Positions 51,808 to 60,623 of a DNA stretch of 64,000 nucleotides are shown here, one piece after another. Position numbers and translations under genes: made by a program. The DNA is taken from contig CP005974.1 in the NCBI GenBank assembly GCA_000940995.1, positions 3,720,001-3,784,000 of the forward strand, given 5' to 3'. The notes under the pieces are model-generated. The model worked only from the letters and a program-made list of their open reading frames with translations. It did not search any database and was not told the origin of the DNA. Source of the stretch: Photobacterium gaetbulicola Gung47 (lineage in GTDB: Bacteria > Pseudomonadota > Gammaproteobacteria > Enterobacterales > Vibrionaceae). Position 1 is the stretch's first letter, and each line of letters starts with the position of its first letter.

Positions 51808-52761
51808 CTACCACTCCGACAGCGCCGGCATGGAGACCAGATAAGACTCAAAGTCGAATACCACCACCCGCGGCTCGATCCGTCGCAGCACCACCCCTGG
51901 AGCAATCTCATCCCCTTCATAGGCTTCGCTGCCATTAACCTTCACCCAGCGGCTATCCGCCGCCGAAGAATAAATATGGGTCTGGAAGTTCAGGCGGGGT
52001 ATCCGGTTTTGGACCGAGGCCGGCAAGTTGCCAATCGAAACGGCACTCAGCGGCTGCGGCTCCGGCATTGACGGCAACCGCTCTTCCTGCAGCAACTGCG
52101 GCAGGGTCTCGCCCTCGCCTGTCGCAGCGATCGCAGCCCGAAGCTGGTTCGCCAGTTGTGGCGACAGCTCGGAATAATCCAGCGCTTCCAGATCCCAGCT
52201 ATCGTCAGCCGAATTGCCCGGGTTATGCGCCGAACGCGTTAATGACGGCTCAGCCGAGGGAGGCAATGCAACCGGCTCGCTGGCCCAACCATTTGGCACA
52301 CCGCCGCCCCGAGCCGGGCCGGATACTGTCTGGGGGGACTGAGCGCGGTATGACTGTCCCGGCGGGTTAGGGAGAGGCTCGGCGTATAGCTGCGGGTAAT
52401 CGAGTCGCGCAATACCTTGTGGATACTTGGGAGCTTCAACCTCATCGGCCAGTTCAAGGACGGGGATCGGTCCCCCTTCCGCTGCCGCACCAGAGACCCG
52501 ACTCCCTGCCACCTTCGGCGCAACAGCAACCTGATGTTCAGCGGGCTGTGGCTGAGGCACTTGGTGCGGTTCCGTTTGCGGTGGCTGGAAGTACAAATAC
52601 CCCAGCATCCCAATAACCGGCAGGGCAAAACCGATGCCCGGCAGCAACCAGGGGGTGGCAGGTTTGGCTGCCGGCCCCGAGCGGAACGCACTACCCGACG
52701 GCAGAGTTGCCGGTGTGCGCAGGGCATCAGACTGGGCCAGGGCAGATAATATCTTCGACAT
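51808..52761 (-). CDS. exeB: Type II secretion assembly protein ExeB/GspB
   Basis: A 317-aa GspB-type protein. One membrane span (LLPGIGFALPVIGMLGYLYF, about residues 39-58) follows a short cytoplasmic start. A long Pro/Ala/Glu-rich periplasmic linker leads to the C-terminal GspB domain (LNFQTHIYSSAADSRWVKVN, APGVVLRRI). With ExeA it helps the secretin pass the peptidoglycan layer. Its ATG overlaps the exeA stop by one base (TAATG). Confidence 0.9.
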   Translation of the reverse strand: MSKILSALAQSDALRTPATLPSGSAFRSGPAAKPATPWLLPGIGFALPVIGMLGYLYFQPPQTEPHQVPQPQPAEHQVAVAPKVAGSRVSGAAAEGGPIPVLELADEVEAPKYPQGIARLDYPQLYAEPLPNPPGQSYRAQSPQTVSGPARGGGVPNGWASEPVALPPSAEPSLTRSAHNPGNSADDSWDLEALDYSELSPQLANQLRAAIAATGEGETLPQLLQEERLPSMPEPQPLSAVSIGNLPASVQNRIPRLNFQTHIYSSAADSRWVKVNGSEAYEGDEIAPGVVLRRIEPRVVVFDFESYLVSMPALSEW

Positions 52762-54494
52762 TAACTTTTCTCCGGTTGCAGGGTCGGGCCCGGTAGGTTA
52801 AGGGCTGAATCAATCACCATCAGGGTGCGTGGCCCGGCGATCCCATCCACCGATAAATCCTGAGCGCGCTGGAAACGGCGCAGTTTGTTGAGCAAGGCCT
52901 GCTCGAAGGTATCCTGGTTCTCAGGCATAACCCCAAGCAACTGGCTGAGCTGGCGATCGAGCCATTGTACTCTTGGCCCCTGCTGGCCATAGCGGATGGC
53001 ACTGTTATCGCCCAGAGGCGGCCGCCACAGCAAGGTATACTCTCCGCGCCAGCGCTGGGATAACCATTTCCGGCTCACGGCAAAACGCTGGCCGGCCAAT
53101 AGCAGCTCAGCCTGCTCCTGACCAATAGCATATAAGGTGGCAAAATATGCCTCCCCTCCCGGCTCAGTGAGGGCGACAATCGCCGGACGGTTGATCAGTG
53201 CCAGTTGCTCCAAAGAGCCGCTGCCGCTAAAGCAACTCAGCTGAACCCGCCTGCCCGACTCACAATTGGCCTGGTTGAGCTGGGTACTGTATCCCCAAAG
53301 GCTATAAAGCGTTTGCATCGCCAGCCGTTCGGATCTCGCCTGTTTAACAACCTCCAGCCACAACGCCTCAGGTGAGAGCTGTTGCGGGGGAGCCTGCACC
53401 GATGGTTTGACCGTCAGAGCAGCTTGAATGACAGTAGGAGGGGCAGACACCGGTTGGCGGACACCTTCCTGCTCCCCGTCCCCAGCAACAGACGCTAAAT
53501 TGTGTGCCGGGGTCTGCACGGCCACGGCTGGCTCCTGAGACACAGTAGAGTGGCCCGGTAGCGACAGGGCACCGGACCAAAATCCCAGTCCTACCGCCGT
53601 GATCACCCCAGCCGCCAACGCCACGGCCAACGGCTTACGTGAAGCGGAAGGGGCCTCGAAGGCACCAGGCGCAGAGTATTGCGGCAACTGCCAGCTAAGG
53701 ACATCGCTGCAGGCACGCTCCACCAACTCCTTGCTCAGCTGGTGGGTGGATTGTTGGTGGGCCAATTGCATCGACTTGTCGCACACCAAGTTGATAAGCC
53801 TCGGGATCCCGCCGGTAGCCCGGGCTATCTGCTTGGTTTGGGCCGGAGGGAAAACTTCGTGCAGGCAGTCTACCGCCTGCAGCCGGTAATGGATATACTC
53901 CCGCACCTCGTCTTCCGTCAGCGGCAGCAGGTGATAGCGGGAGGTGATGCGCTGGGCAAGCTGGCGCAGCCTGTCTTGCTGCAACAGCTGCTGCAGCTCA
54001 GGCTGACCAACCAACACCACCTTGAGCAGCTTGATACTGTCGGTTTCGAGGTTGGTCAGCAAACGCAGCTGCTCAAGCACTTCCGGCAACAGGTGCTGGG
54101 CTTCGTCAATCAGCAACAGGGTCTGGCGGCCCTCCCGGTGGTTAGCCAGCAAATGCTGGTAAATCCCATCGGTCAGGGTTTTGATCGTGGCCCCTTCGCT
54201 GTAGTTAATGCCGAGTTCATCGCACAGGCTTGCAAGCAGCTCCAGGGTGGACAGCGACGGGTTCATAATCACCGCCACCTGGGTTTCCTGCGGCAGGCGT
54301 GATACCAGCGCCCTCAGCACCGTCGTCTTTCCCGTGCCGACCTCGCCGGTCAATAACCCAAAGCCGCCCCCTCCATTGAGGCTAGACAACATATGGGTCA
54401 GTGCTTCGCGGTGACGCTCACTCAGATAAAGAAAGCGTGCGCTGGGCACAATAGAAAACGGTGGCTCGGTGATGCCAAAAAAGTCCTTGTACAT
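52761..54494 (-). CDS. exeA: Type II secretion ATPase ExeA/GspA
   Basis: A 577-aa protein. A cytoplasmic AAA ATPase has Walker A GEVGTGKTTVL and Walker B LLLIDEAQHLLPE. A membrane span (LAVALAAGVITAVGLGFWSG, about residues 288-307) and a periplasmic part follow, with a C-terminal peptidoglycan-binding domain (LRRFQRAQDLSVDGIAGPRT). Start MYKDFFGITEPPFSI is canonical. Divergent from cca over 205 bp. The core gsp genes are not in this window. Confidence 0.95.
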   Translation of the reverse strand: MYKDFFGITEPPFSIVPSARFLYLSERHREALTHMLSSLNGGGGFGLLTGEVGTGKTTVLRALVSRLPQETQVAVIMNPSLSTLELLASLCDELGINYSEGATIKTLTDGIYQHLLANHREGRQTLLLIDEAQHLLPEVLEQLRLLTNLETDSIKLLKVVLVGQPELQQLLQQDRLRQLAQRITSRYHLLPLTEDEVREYIHYRLQAVDCLHEVFPPAQTKQIARATGGIPRLINLVCDKSMQLAHQQSTHQLSKELVERACSDVLSWQLPQYSAPGAFEAPSASRKPLAVALAAGVITAVGLGFWSGALSLPGHSTVSQEPAVAVQTPAHNLASVAGDGEQEGVRQPVSAPPTVIQAALTVKPSVQAPPQQLSPEALWLEVVKQARSERLAMQTLYSLWGYSTQLNQANCESGRRVQLSCFSGSGSLEQLALINRPAIVALTEPGGEAYFATLYAIGQEQAELLLAGQRFAVSRKWLSQRWRGEYTLLWRPPLGDNSAIRYGQQGPRVQWLDRQLSQLLGVMPENQDTFEQALLNKLRRFQRAQDLSVDGIAGPRTLMVIDSALNLPGPTLQPEKS

Positions 54495-54699
54495 GCCATG
54501 TATTCTCTTATTGTTGGCCTGGAAGGGGGGAAGCCCTTACGTTACCTGTCCCTTAACTGAATGTATAGCCCCTGCGCCTAAGCCTGACAAGCCGCTAACC
54601 CCCAAACCTCGGCCTTGTTCAAGCCATTCGTGGGACCCGGCAAGGTTTGGTATAATCGACAGACACAGCCTGCAGGCCGAGCGACAAAAGGATAAAACA

Positions 54700-55926
54700 G
54701 TGCAAACGTATTTAGTAGGTGGGGCTGTCCGTGATGCCCTGCTTGGGTTGCCCGTGAAGGATAAAGACTGGGTCGTTGTCGGGGCGACCCCCGAGCAAAT
54801 GCTCGCCCAAGGCTACAACCAGGTCGGTAGCGATTTCCCGGTTTTCCTGCACCCGAAAACCAAACAAGAGTACGCGCTTGCCCGTACCGAACGTAAATCA
54901 GGTCAGGGCTATACCGGGTTCACCTGCTACTCGGCACCGGATGTGACCCTCGAGCAGGATCTGATGCGCCGAGATCTGACGATCAATGCGATCGCCCAGA
55001 CAAACGACGGTAGCCTTATTGACCCCTACCAGGGACAACGCGATCTCAAGCTCCGCCAACTCCGCCATGTTTCCCCGGCTTTTGTCGAAGACCCATTGCG
55101 GGTTCTGCGCGTGGCCCGCTTTGCTGCCCGCTTTGCCCACCTCGGCTTTACCGTCGCCCCCGAAACCATGGCGCTGATGCAGGACATGGTGGTGGCCGGT
55201 GAACTCTCAGCTCTGACACCTGAGCGGGTCTGGATCGAGTGGGAGAAATCACTGCAGTCGGACAGCCCAGAGATCTTCCTCAAAGTGCTGCGCCAGTGCG
55301 GTGCCCTGGCAGTGATCATGCCTGAGCTCAACGCTCTGTTCGGTGTTCCCCAGCCGGAAAAATGGCACCCGGAAATCGACTGCGGCATCCACACCTTGCT
55401 GGTTGCCGAGCAGGCGGCGAAACTCAGTGCGTCAACAGTGCTCCGCTTTGCCGCCCAGGTCCATGATCTCGGTAAGGCCCTGACTCCGAAGGAAGAACTC
55501 CCAAGCCACAAGATGCACTGCCGCACCGGGCTCGATGCCATACGCGATCTGTGCCGGCGCCTGAGAGTACCCAACGAGTACCGTGACATTGCCCTCGTGG
55601 TCTGTGCCCAGCACACCAAGATCCACCATGCCGCCGCGCTGCGCCCTGCCACCTTCATCAATATCTTCGACCAAATCGATGCCTGGCGAAAACCGGAGCG
55701 CGTCAGCCAGCTGGCCACTTGCTGCCGGGCTGATATCCGTGGCCGCACCGGGTTCGAAAGTGATCCCTACCCGCAGGCCGATATTTTCGAAGGTGCCTTT
55801 GCCGCTGCCCAGTCGGTCGACGTCAAGCCGATTGTCGAGGCCGGATTCAAAAGCAAGGAAATCAAAGAGCAACTGGCCCTAAGACGTGCGGAAGCCGTCG
55901 CCGTTGCCCTCTCCCACCTTCGCTAG
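54700..55926 (+). CDS. cca: CCA-adding enzyme (tRNA nucleotidyltransferase)
   Basis: A 408-aa class II nucleotidyltransferase that builds or repairs the tRNA 3' CCA end. YLVGGAVRDALLGLPVKDKD holds the nucleotidyltransferase signature, RRDLTINAIA the second motif, and FAAQVHDLGKALT an HD phosphohydrolase domain as in gammaproteobacteria. The GTG at 54700, seven bases after AAGGAT, gives the family N-terminus; the frame stays open far upstream to 54469, over the exeA start. Confidence 0.96.
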   Translation: MQTYLVGGAVRDALLGLPVKDKDWVVVGATPEQMLAQGYNQVGSDFPVFLHPKTKQEYALARTERKSGQGYTGFTCYSAPDVTLEQDLMRRDLTINAIAQTNDGSLIDPYQGQRDLKLRQLRHVSPAFVEDPLRVLRVARFAARFAHLGFTVAPETMALMQDMVVAGELSALTPERVWIEWEKSLQSDSPEIFLKVLRQCGALAVIMPELNALFGVPQPEKWHPEIDCGIHTLLVAEQAAKLSASTVLRFAAQVHDLGKALTPKEELPSHKMHCRTGLDAIRDLCRRLRVPNEYRDIALVVCAQHTKIHHAAALRPATFINIFDQIDAWRKPERVSQLATCCRADIRGRTGFESDPYPQADIFEGAFAAAQSVDVKPIVEAGFKSKEIKEQLALRRAEAVAVALSHLR

Positions 55927-55951
55927 CCGCAGCAGCGGCTTCATTGCCCAC

Positions 55952-55983
55952 AAAAAAAGCCCGGCGCATCATGGCCGGGCTTT
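55952..55983. terminator. Bidirectional terminator cca/uppP
   Basis: AAAGCCCGGC, a 7-nt loop region and GCCGGGCTTT; on the minus strand a run of T residues follows. Confidence 0.88.
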
Positions 55984-56007
55984 CTGTATCAATATGATGA
56001 AAAGGGA

Positions 56008-56811
56008 TTACTGGGTGAGCAGAAACGCCATCAGGCCAGCGCCAAGCAACAGGCGGTATACCACAAACGGTAGCATCCCCAGACGTGTCACCAGCTTGAG
56101 GAACGCGTGAATACAGGCATAAGCGCTGACAAAAGAGACCGCGATACCAATGGTCAGGGCCTCAATCTGGATTGGTGCCCCACTGGCCACCAGCTTCATC
56201 CCCAGATAACCACCAGCCAGCAGAATGATCGGGATCGACATCAGGAACGAGAAACGCGCTGCGGCTTCTCGAGTAAAGCCCAAGTACAGCGCCGCGGTCA
56301 TGGTGGCACCGGAACGCGAGGTCCCCGGGATCATTGCCGCCGCCTGGGCGAGGCCAATAAACAACGAGCGCTTCCAGTCCGCCTGATACTCATCATCTTT
56401 CTGCATGGCACGCACATCCACCCACCACAGCAGCAAGCCGAAGAAAATCGTGGTACAAGCAATGACCCATGCCGAGCGCAGGTAGATCTCGATGATATCT
56501 TTCATGAACAGGCCAAAAATACAGGCCGGGATCGTCGCCAGCACGATCATCCACGCCAGCTTGGACTCGGCACTGTGTTCTTTCTTGAAAATGGAGCTGA
56601 CCCACGCCGAGAGCAGGGCAACCACCTCCTTGCGGAAATACCAGATCACCGCAGCCAGCGTTCCGACATGGACGGCAACATCAAACGCCAACCCCTGATC
56701 ATCCCAGCCCAAAATAGCGGAAGGCAAAATCAAATGAGCAGAGCTCGATATCGGCAGAAACTCCGTCAGCCCCTGGATCAGGGCCAGCATAAAGGCTTCA
56801 AAATAACTCAT
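56008..56811 (-). CDS. uppP: Undecaprenyl-diphosphatase UppP/BacA
   Basis: A 267-aa membrane phosphatase that recycles the undecaprenyl carrier for peptidoglycan synthesis; high dosage gives bacitracin tolerance. Motifs: the N-terminal GLTEFLPISSSAHL with the catalytic Glu and Ser, and IPGTSRSGATMTAALYLG. It lies 8 bp after folK in the folB-folK-uppP operon. Confidence 0.96.
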   Translation of the reverse strand: MSYFEAFMLALIQGLTEFLPISSSAHLILPSAILGWDDQGLAFDVAVHVGTLAAVIWYFRKEVVALLSAWVSSIFKKEHSAESKLAWMIVLATIPACIFGLFMKDIIEIYLRSAWVIACTTIFFGLLLWWVDVRAMQKDDEYQADWKRSLFIGLAQAAAMIPGTSRSGATMTAALYLGFTREAAARFSFLMSIPIILLAGGYLGMKLVASGAPIQIEALTIGIAVSFVSAYACIHAFLKLVTRLGMLPFVVYRLLLGAGLMAFLLTQ

Positions 56812-56819
56812 AACAATCC

Positions 56820-57308
56820 CTAAACAACAAAATGATGCTCAACAGGCCAAAGTGCCTGTTCAAAACGAGAAGCGTGCCAAAGCTCGGTTACCGTACGGCC
56901 ATCACCGGGGATCTCCCGGTGTGGGCACAACTCCATCAAGGGCTGCAACACGAAGGCAAACTTGTAAATATCGCTGCGAGGTAGCACCGGATAGCTCTCC
57001 TGCACGGTATCCCCGTAGAGGAGAATATCCAGGTCCAGGGTACGGCTCTGATTTTTTGCGGCATCTGGCGCGCGGCCATGCTGCAGCTCAAGCTGCTTCA
57101 GCGCCTGCCAAAGTGTATCTAATGACAAAGACGTTTCGATGACAGCAACACAATTAAAAAAGTTCGGCCCGCTAAACCCCACCGGCTCGGCTTCATAAAT
57201 GGTCGAAACCTGCATGCCCGAGCCCAGCGAGCTCAAACCGGCTAGGCCCGCCGCAAGGTGGCGTTCACGGTCGATGTTTGAGCCAAGGCTGATGTAGACC
57301 GTGGTCAC
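56820..57308 (-). CDS. folK: Hydroxymethyldihydropterin pyrophosphokinase FolK
   Basis: A 162-aa enzyme of folate synthesis that transfers pyrophosphate from ATP to the pterin made by FolB. Motifs: YISLGSNIDRE at the start, GPNFFNCVAVIET, and RTLDLDILLYGD with the metal-binding Asp pair. It starts at a GTG that overlaps the folB stop (GTGA), giving tight coupling. Confidence 0.94.
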   Translation of the reverse strand: MTTVYISLGSNIDRERHLAAGLAGLSSLGSGMQVSTIYEAEPVGFSGPNFFNCVAVIETSLSLDTLWQALKQLELQHGRAPDAAKNQSRTLDLDILLYGDTVQESYPVLPRSDIYKFAFVLQPLMELCPHREIPGDGRTVTELWHASRFEQALWPVEHHFVV

Positions 57309-57664
57309 TTGCTTCCCCGCTCAATCACAACCCCCACACCGCGGGCATTGGCAACCGCACCCGGCTTGGTCACCCGTACCTTGATCCACGGTACCGAGAA
57401 CTGCGTCATGATCAGGTTAGCGATCTCTTCAGCAACGCGCTCTACCAGCAAGAAGCGACCCGTTTGAATATGCTGCGTCACGGCATCGCTCACGGCCGCA
57501 TAATCCAAAGCATAGGCGACATCATCGCTCTGTGCCGCCGGACGATTATCGTGAGCCATTTCCAAATCAAGCACCAGTTTCTGCTTGATTTCCTGTTCCC
57601 AGTCATACACACCAATGGTGGCGATGACTTCTAGATGTTCGATAAATACTGAATCCATGTTCAA
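57305..57664 (-). CDS. folB: Dihydroneopterin aldolase FolB
   Basis: A 119-aa aldolase/epimerase of folate synthesis. Motifs: FIEHLEVIATIGVYDWEQE at the start, and LLVERVAEEIANLI with the catalytic Glu region. First gene of folB-folK-uppP, divergent from plsY across 210 bp, as in many gammaproteobacteria. Confidence 0.95.
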   Translation of the reverse strand: MNMDSVFIEHLEVIATIGVYDWEQEIKQKLVLDLEMAHDNRPAAQSDDVAYALDYAAVSDAVTQHIQTGRFLLVERVAEEIANLIMTQFSVPWIKVRVTKPGAVANARGVGVVIERGSK

Positions 57665-57874
57665 TCGCTAATAATGTTAGAGGTCGGATACCTAATTTGA
57701 GCAAAAACGCGTATTATCAGGTCGTGATCGTCTATATACTATGATCTTGATTTATATGATCATCGTGTTGCCTATCCGGCATTGGTTGAGCACTATATCA
57801 TATGCTGACCCATGCATCATGGCCGGCGATAGATTAAATCAGCGCCCTCTGGCCGCTTGCTACCAGGACCTTGC

Positions 57875-58498
57875 ATGACACCACTTGTACTCATGATCAT
57901 TATCGGCGCATATTTACTGGGGTCAATTTCCAGTGCCGTCCTGATCTGCCGCTTGTACGGCCTGCCTGATCCACGCGATAGCGGCTCGGGCAACCCGGGG
58001 GCGACCAATGTCCTTCGCCTCGGCGGGCGCGGGGCGGCGGCCAGCGTACTGGTGTGTGATATCCTGAAGGGGATGCTGCCGGTCTGGCTAAGCTACTTTA
58101 TCGGCGTTAACCCATTTATGCTCGGAGTCATCGGCATTGCCGCCTGCCTTGGCCACATCTACCCCATCTTCTTCCACTTCCGCGGCGGAAAAGGGGTAGC
58201 CACCGCTCTGGGGGCACTGGCACCGATCGGCTGGGATTTGAGCGGCCTGCTCATCAGCACCTGGCTACTGACCGTAATGCTATCCGGTTACTCCTCACTC
58301 GGCTCAATGGTTACCGCCCTGGCCGCCCCACTATTTACTTGGTGGATCAAACCGGAATACACCATGCCGGTCGCCATGCTGTCCTGCCTCATCGTCTTTC
58401 GCCACCACGACAACGTCCGCCGCCTACTCGAAGGACAAGAAAGTAAAATCTGGAATAAATTCCAGCGCAGAAACAAAACAACCCCGCCAAAAGACTGA
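57875..58498 (+). CDS. plsY: Glycerol-3-phosphate acyltransferase PlsY
   Basis: A 207-aa membrane enzyme that acylates glycerol-3-phosphate from acyl-phosphate. The three family motifs are present: GSGNPGATNVLR, FHFRGGKGVATALG, and RHHDNVRRLLEGQESK. I start it at 57875 (MTPLVLMIII), which has AGGA upstream; the frame opens six codons earlier. Confidence 0.95.
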   Translation: MTPLVLMIIIGAYLLGSISSAVLICRLYGLPDPRDSGSGNPGATNVLRLGGRGAAASVLVCDILKGMLPVWLSYFIGVNPFMLGVIGIAACLGHIYPIFFHFRGGKGVATALGALAPIGWDLSGLLISTWLLTVMLSGYSSLGSMVTALAAPLFTWWIKPEYTMPVAMLSCLIVFRHHDNVRRLLEGQESKIWNKFQRRNKTTPPKD

Positions 58499-58554
58499 TA
58501 TCCAGCCTGTCGCGGGGTTGCTAATGCCGTGTGCCTGTTTAAAGACTGTCGGCT

Positions 58555-59577
58555 TTATTCGTCTTTGATCGGCTTGAGCTGATCAATCGGCCAGCGCGGA
58601 TAGGCTTTCACGCCCAGATCCATCGTTTCCTGGTTTTTCAGACGCTGCATGCCAGCGAAGGCAATCATCGCCCCGTTATCTGTACAGAATTCGGTACGCG
58701 GATAGAACACCTCGCCGCCCATCTTCGTCATCATCGCTTCCAGCTGCTCACGCAAATGCTTATTGGCACTCACGCCGCCGGCAATCACCAAGCGCTTGAA
58801 CCCCGTCTGCTTAAGTGCGCGCTTACACTTAATCGCCAAGGTGTCGACCACCGCTTCCTGGAACGCATAGGCGATATCGGCACGGGTCTGTTCGCTATCG
58901 TCATTGTCGCGAATCGTGTTGGCGGCGAAGGTCTTCAGGCCCGAGAAACTGAAATCCAGTCCCGGCCGATCAGTCATCGGACGTGGGAACGTGAAGCGCC
59001 CAGCCGTACCTTTGTCGGCCAAACGCGACAATAATGGCCCCCCGGGATAGTCCAACCCCATCAACTTGGCGGTTTTATCGAACGCCTCGCCGGCCGCATC
59101 GTCGATCGACTCACCGAGGATCTGGTATTCGCCGATCCCCTTCACTTCCACCATCATGGTGTGACCACCGGATACCAGCAACGCCACAAACGGGAACTGG
59201 GGCGGGTTATCTTCCAGCATAGGGGCCAGCAGGTGGCCTTCCATGTGGTGCACCGCGACAGCGGGTAAGTCCCAGGCATAGGCCAGGCTGCGGCCAATCG
59301 TCGCCCCCACCAGCAGTGCGCCGACCAGACCAGGGCCCGCGGTATATGCCACGCCATCCAAATCTGCAGGCGTCAAGCCGGCATTGTTAAGCGCTTCCTT
59401 GATGAGCGGAATCGTCTTCTTTACATGGTCACGCGAGGCTAGCTCCGGCACCACGCCACCGTAATCGGCATGCAGTTTTACCTGGCTGTAAAGTTCGTGT
59501 GCCAATAGGCCTTTTTCATCATCGAAAATAGCCACACCTGTTTCGTCACAGGAGGTTTCGATGCCCAGTATACGCAT
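58555..59577 (-). CDS. tsaD: tRNA N6-adenosine threonylcarbamoyltransferase TsaD
   Basis: A 340-aa ASKHA-fold enzyme that transfers threonylcarbamoyl to A37 of ANN-reading tRNAs, with TsaB and TsaE. Motifs: GIETSCDETGVAIFD at the start and HHMEGHLLAPM with the metal His pair. The length is typical. Divergent from rpsU, the classical arrangement. Confidence 0.97.
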   Translation of the reverse strand: MRILGIETSCDETGVAIFDDEKGLLAHELYSQVKLHADYGGVVPELASRDHVKKTIPLIKEALNNAGLTPADLDGVAYTAGPGLVGALLVGATIGRSLAYAWDLPAVAVHHMEGHLLAPMLEDNPPQFPFVALLVSGGHTMMVEVKGIGEYQILGESIDDAAGEAFDKTAKLMGLDYPGGPLLSRLADKGTAGRFTFPRPMTDRPGLDFSFSGLKTFAANTIRDNDDSEQTRADIAYAFQEAVVDTLAIKCKRALKQTGFKRLVIAGGVSANKHLREQLEAMMTKMGGEVFYPRTEFCTDNGAMIAFAGMQRLKNQETMDLGVKAYPRWPIDQLKPIKDE

Positions 59578-59761
59578 AACAACCTCTATACTTATGGTAA
59601 TTGGGGGCCATACTACCGTCCTTGACAGAAATTAACCAGTTCGGGGTTGCAGAATGCTTTACAAATGCCCCCAGATCAGATTAGAATTTCGCACCATTTT
59701 TAATCAGCTGACACTTTATTGAACGTCAGCATTAACCGAATCACTCTGAGGTGAGTATTAC

Positions 59762-59977
59762 ATGCCAGTAATCAAAGTACGTGAAAACGAACCGTTTGAC
59801 GTAGCACTACGTCGTTTCAAGCGCTCTTGCGAAAAAGCAGGTATCCTTTCTGAAGTACGTCGTCGTGAGCACTTCGAAAAGCCTACTACTGTACGTAAGC
59901 GTGCGAAAGCAGCGGCAGTTAAGCGTCACCTGAAGAAATTGGCTCGCGAAAACGCGCGTCGCGTTCGTCTGTACTAA
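59762..59977 (+). CDS. rpsU: 30S ribosomal protein S21
   Basis: A 71-aa, strongly basic protein that opens the macromolecular synthesis operon. It begins MPVIKVRENEPFDVALRRFK and ends RENARRVRLY, essentially invariant in gammaproteobacteria. GAGGTGAG lies upstream. The promoter must be in the 184-bp tsaD-rpsU gap; I do not assign it. Confidence 0.98.
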   Translation: MPVIKVRENEPFDVALRRFKRSCEKAGILSEVRRREHFEKPTTVRKRAKAAAVKRHLKKLARENARRVRLY

Positions 59978-60004
59978 TCTGCTGATTAACAGAAGGAACG
60001 TGTT

Positions 60005-60448
60005 ATGACCCTGATTGAACGTCTAAAAGACGAACAAAAAGCAGCGATGAAAGCCAAAGACAAACCTCGTCTAGGCACGATTCGCTTGGTAATGGCTGCC
60101 ATTAAACAGCGTGAAGTTGATGAAAAGATTACTCTTTCCGAAGACGACGTGCTGGCAGTGCTGACCAAAATGGTAAAACAGCGCCGTGACTCTGTTGCTC
60201 AATACGAAGCAGCAGGTCGCCAAGATCTTGCCGATGTTGAGCTCGCTGAAATTACAGTTCTGGAAGAGTTCATGCCACAGCCGCTGACCGACGACGAAGT
60301 CGCCGCTCTGCTGGATGAGGCTATTGCTGCGACCGGTGCTGCCAGCATGCAAGACATGGGCAAACTAATGGGCGTGTTGAAACCACAGGTTCAGGGTCGT
60401 GCCGATATGGGTAAAGTTAGCCAGCTGGTGAAAGCCAAGCTAGGTTAA
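60005..60448 (+). CDS. GatB/YqeY-domain protein
   Basis: A 147-aa YqeY-family protein related to the tRNA-binding tail domain of GatB. It begins MTLIERLKDEQKAAMKAKDK and contains LEEFMPQPLTDDEVAALLDE and KLMGVLKPQVQGRADMGKVS. Its exact function is unknown. It is set between rpsU and dnaG, a position seen in Vibrionaceae and other groups but not in Escherichia coli. Confidence 0.9.
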   Translation: MTLIERLKDEQKAAMKAKDKPRLGTIRLVMAAIKQREVDEKITLSEDDVLAVLTKMVKQRRDSVAQYEAAGRQDLADVELAEITVLEEFMPQPLTDDEVAALLDEAIAATGAASMQDMGKLMGVLKPQVQGRADMGKVSQLVKAKLG

Positions 60449-60466
60449 TCCCTACCCTATTTCTGC

Positions 60467-60506
60467 AACAAGCCGTGCTATCCGTTACCGGACTGCGCGG
60501 CTTGTT
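60467..60506 (+). terminator. Hairpin between yqeY and dnaG
   Basis: AACAAGCCG (60467-60475) pairs with CGGCTTGTT (60498-60506), with a second small stem (TCCG-TTAC-CGGA) inside. It is followed by CGTATTT only. It corresponds in place to the partial terminator between rpsU and dnaG in Escherichia coli, which lowers primase expression. Confidence 0.6.
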
Positions 60507-60543
60507 CGTATTTAGCATCCTGTCGATATTATTTCTCCGATGC

Positions 60544-60587
60544 CAAATCAAAGTGCTATTATCGCTTAACTATAACACTTTGATTTG
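60544..60587. repeat. Perfect 12-bp inverted repeat upstream of dnaG
   Basis: CAAATCAAAGTG (60544-60555) and CACTTTGATTTG (60576-60587), 20 bp apart, ending 36 bp before the dnaG start. AT-rich, no T-tract on either side. It could be a regulator operator, with a TATAAC (60571-60576) between the arms, or an mRNA hairpin or processing site. Confidence 0.75.
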
Positions 60588-60623
60588 ACACTCCATTCCA
60601 ACGCAAGCAGGTAACACCACTCT

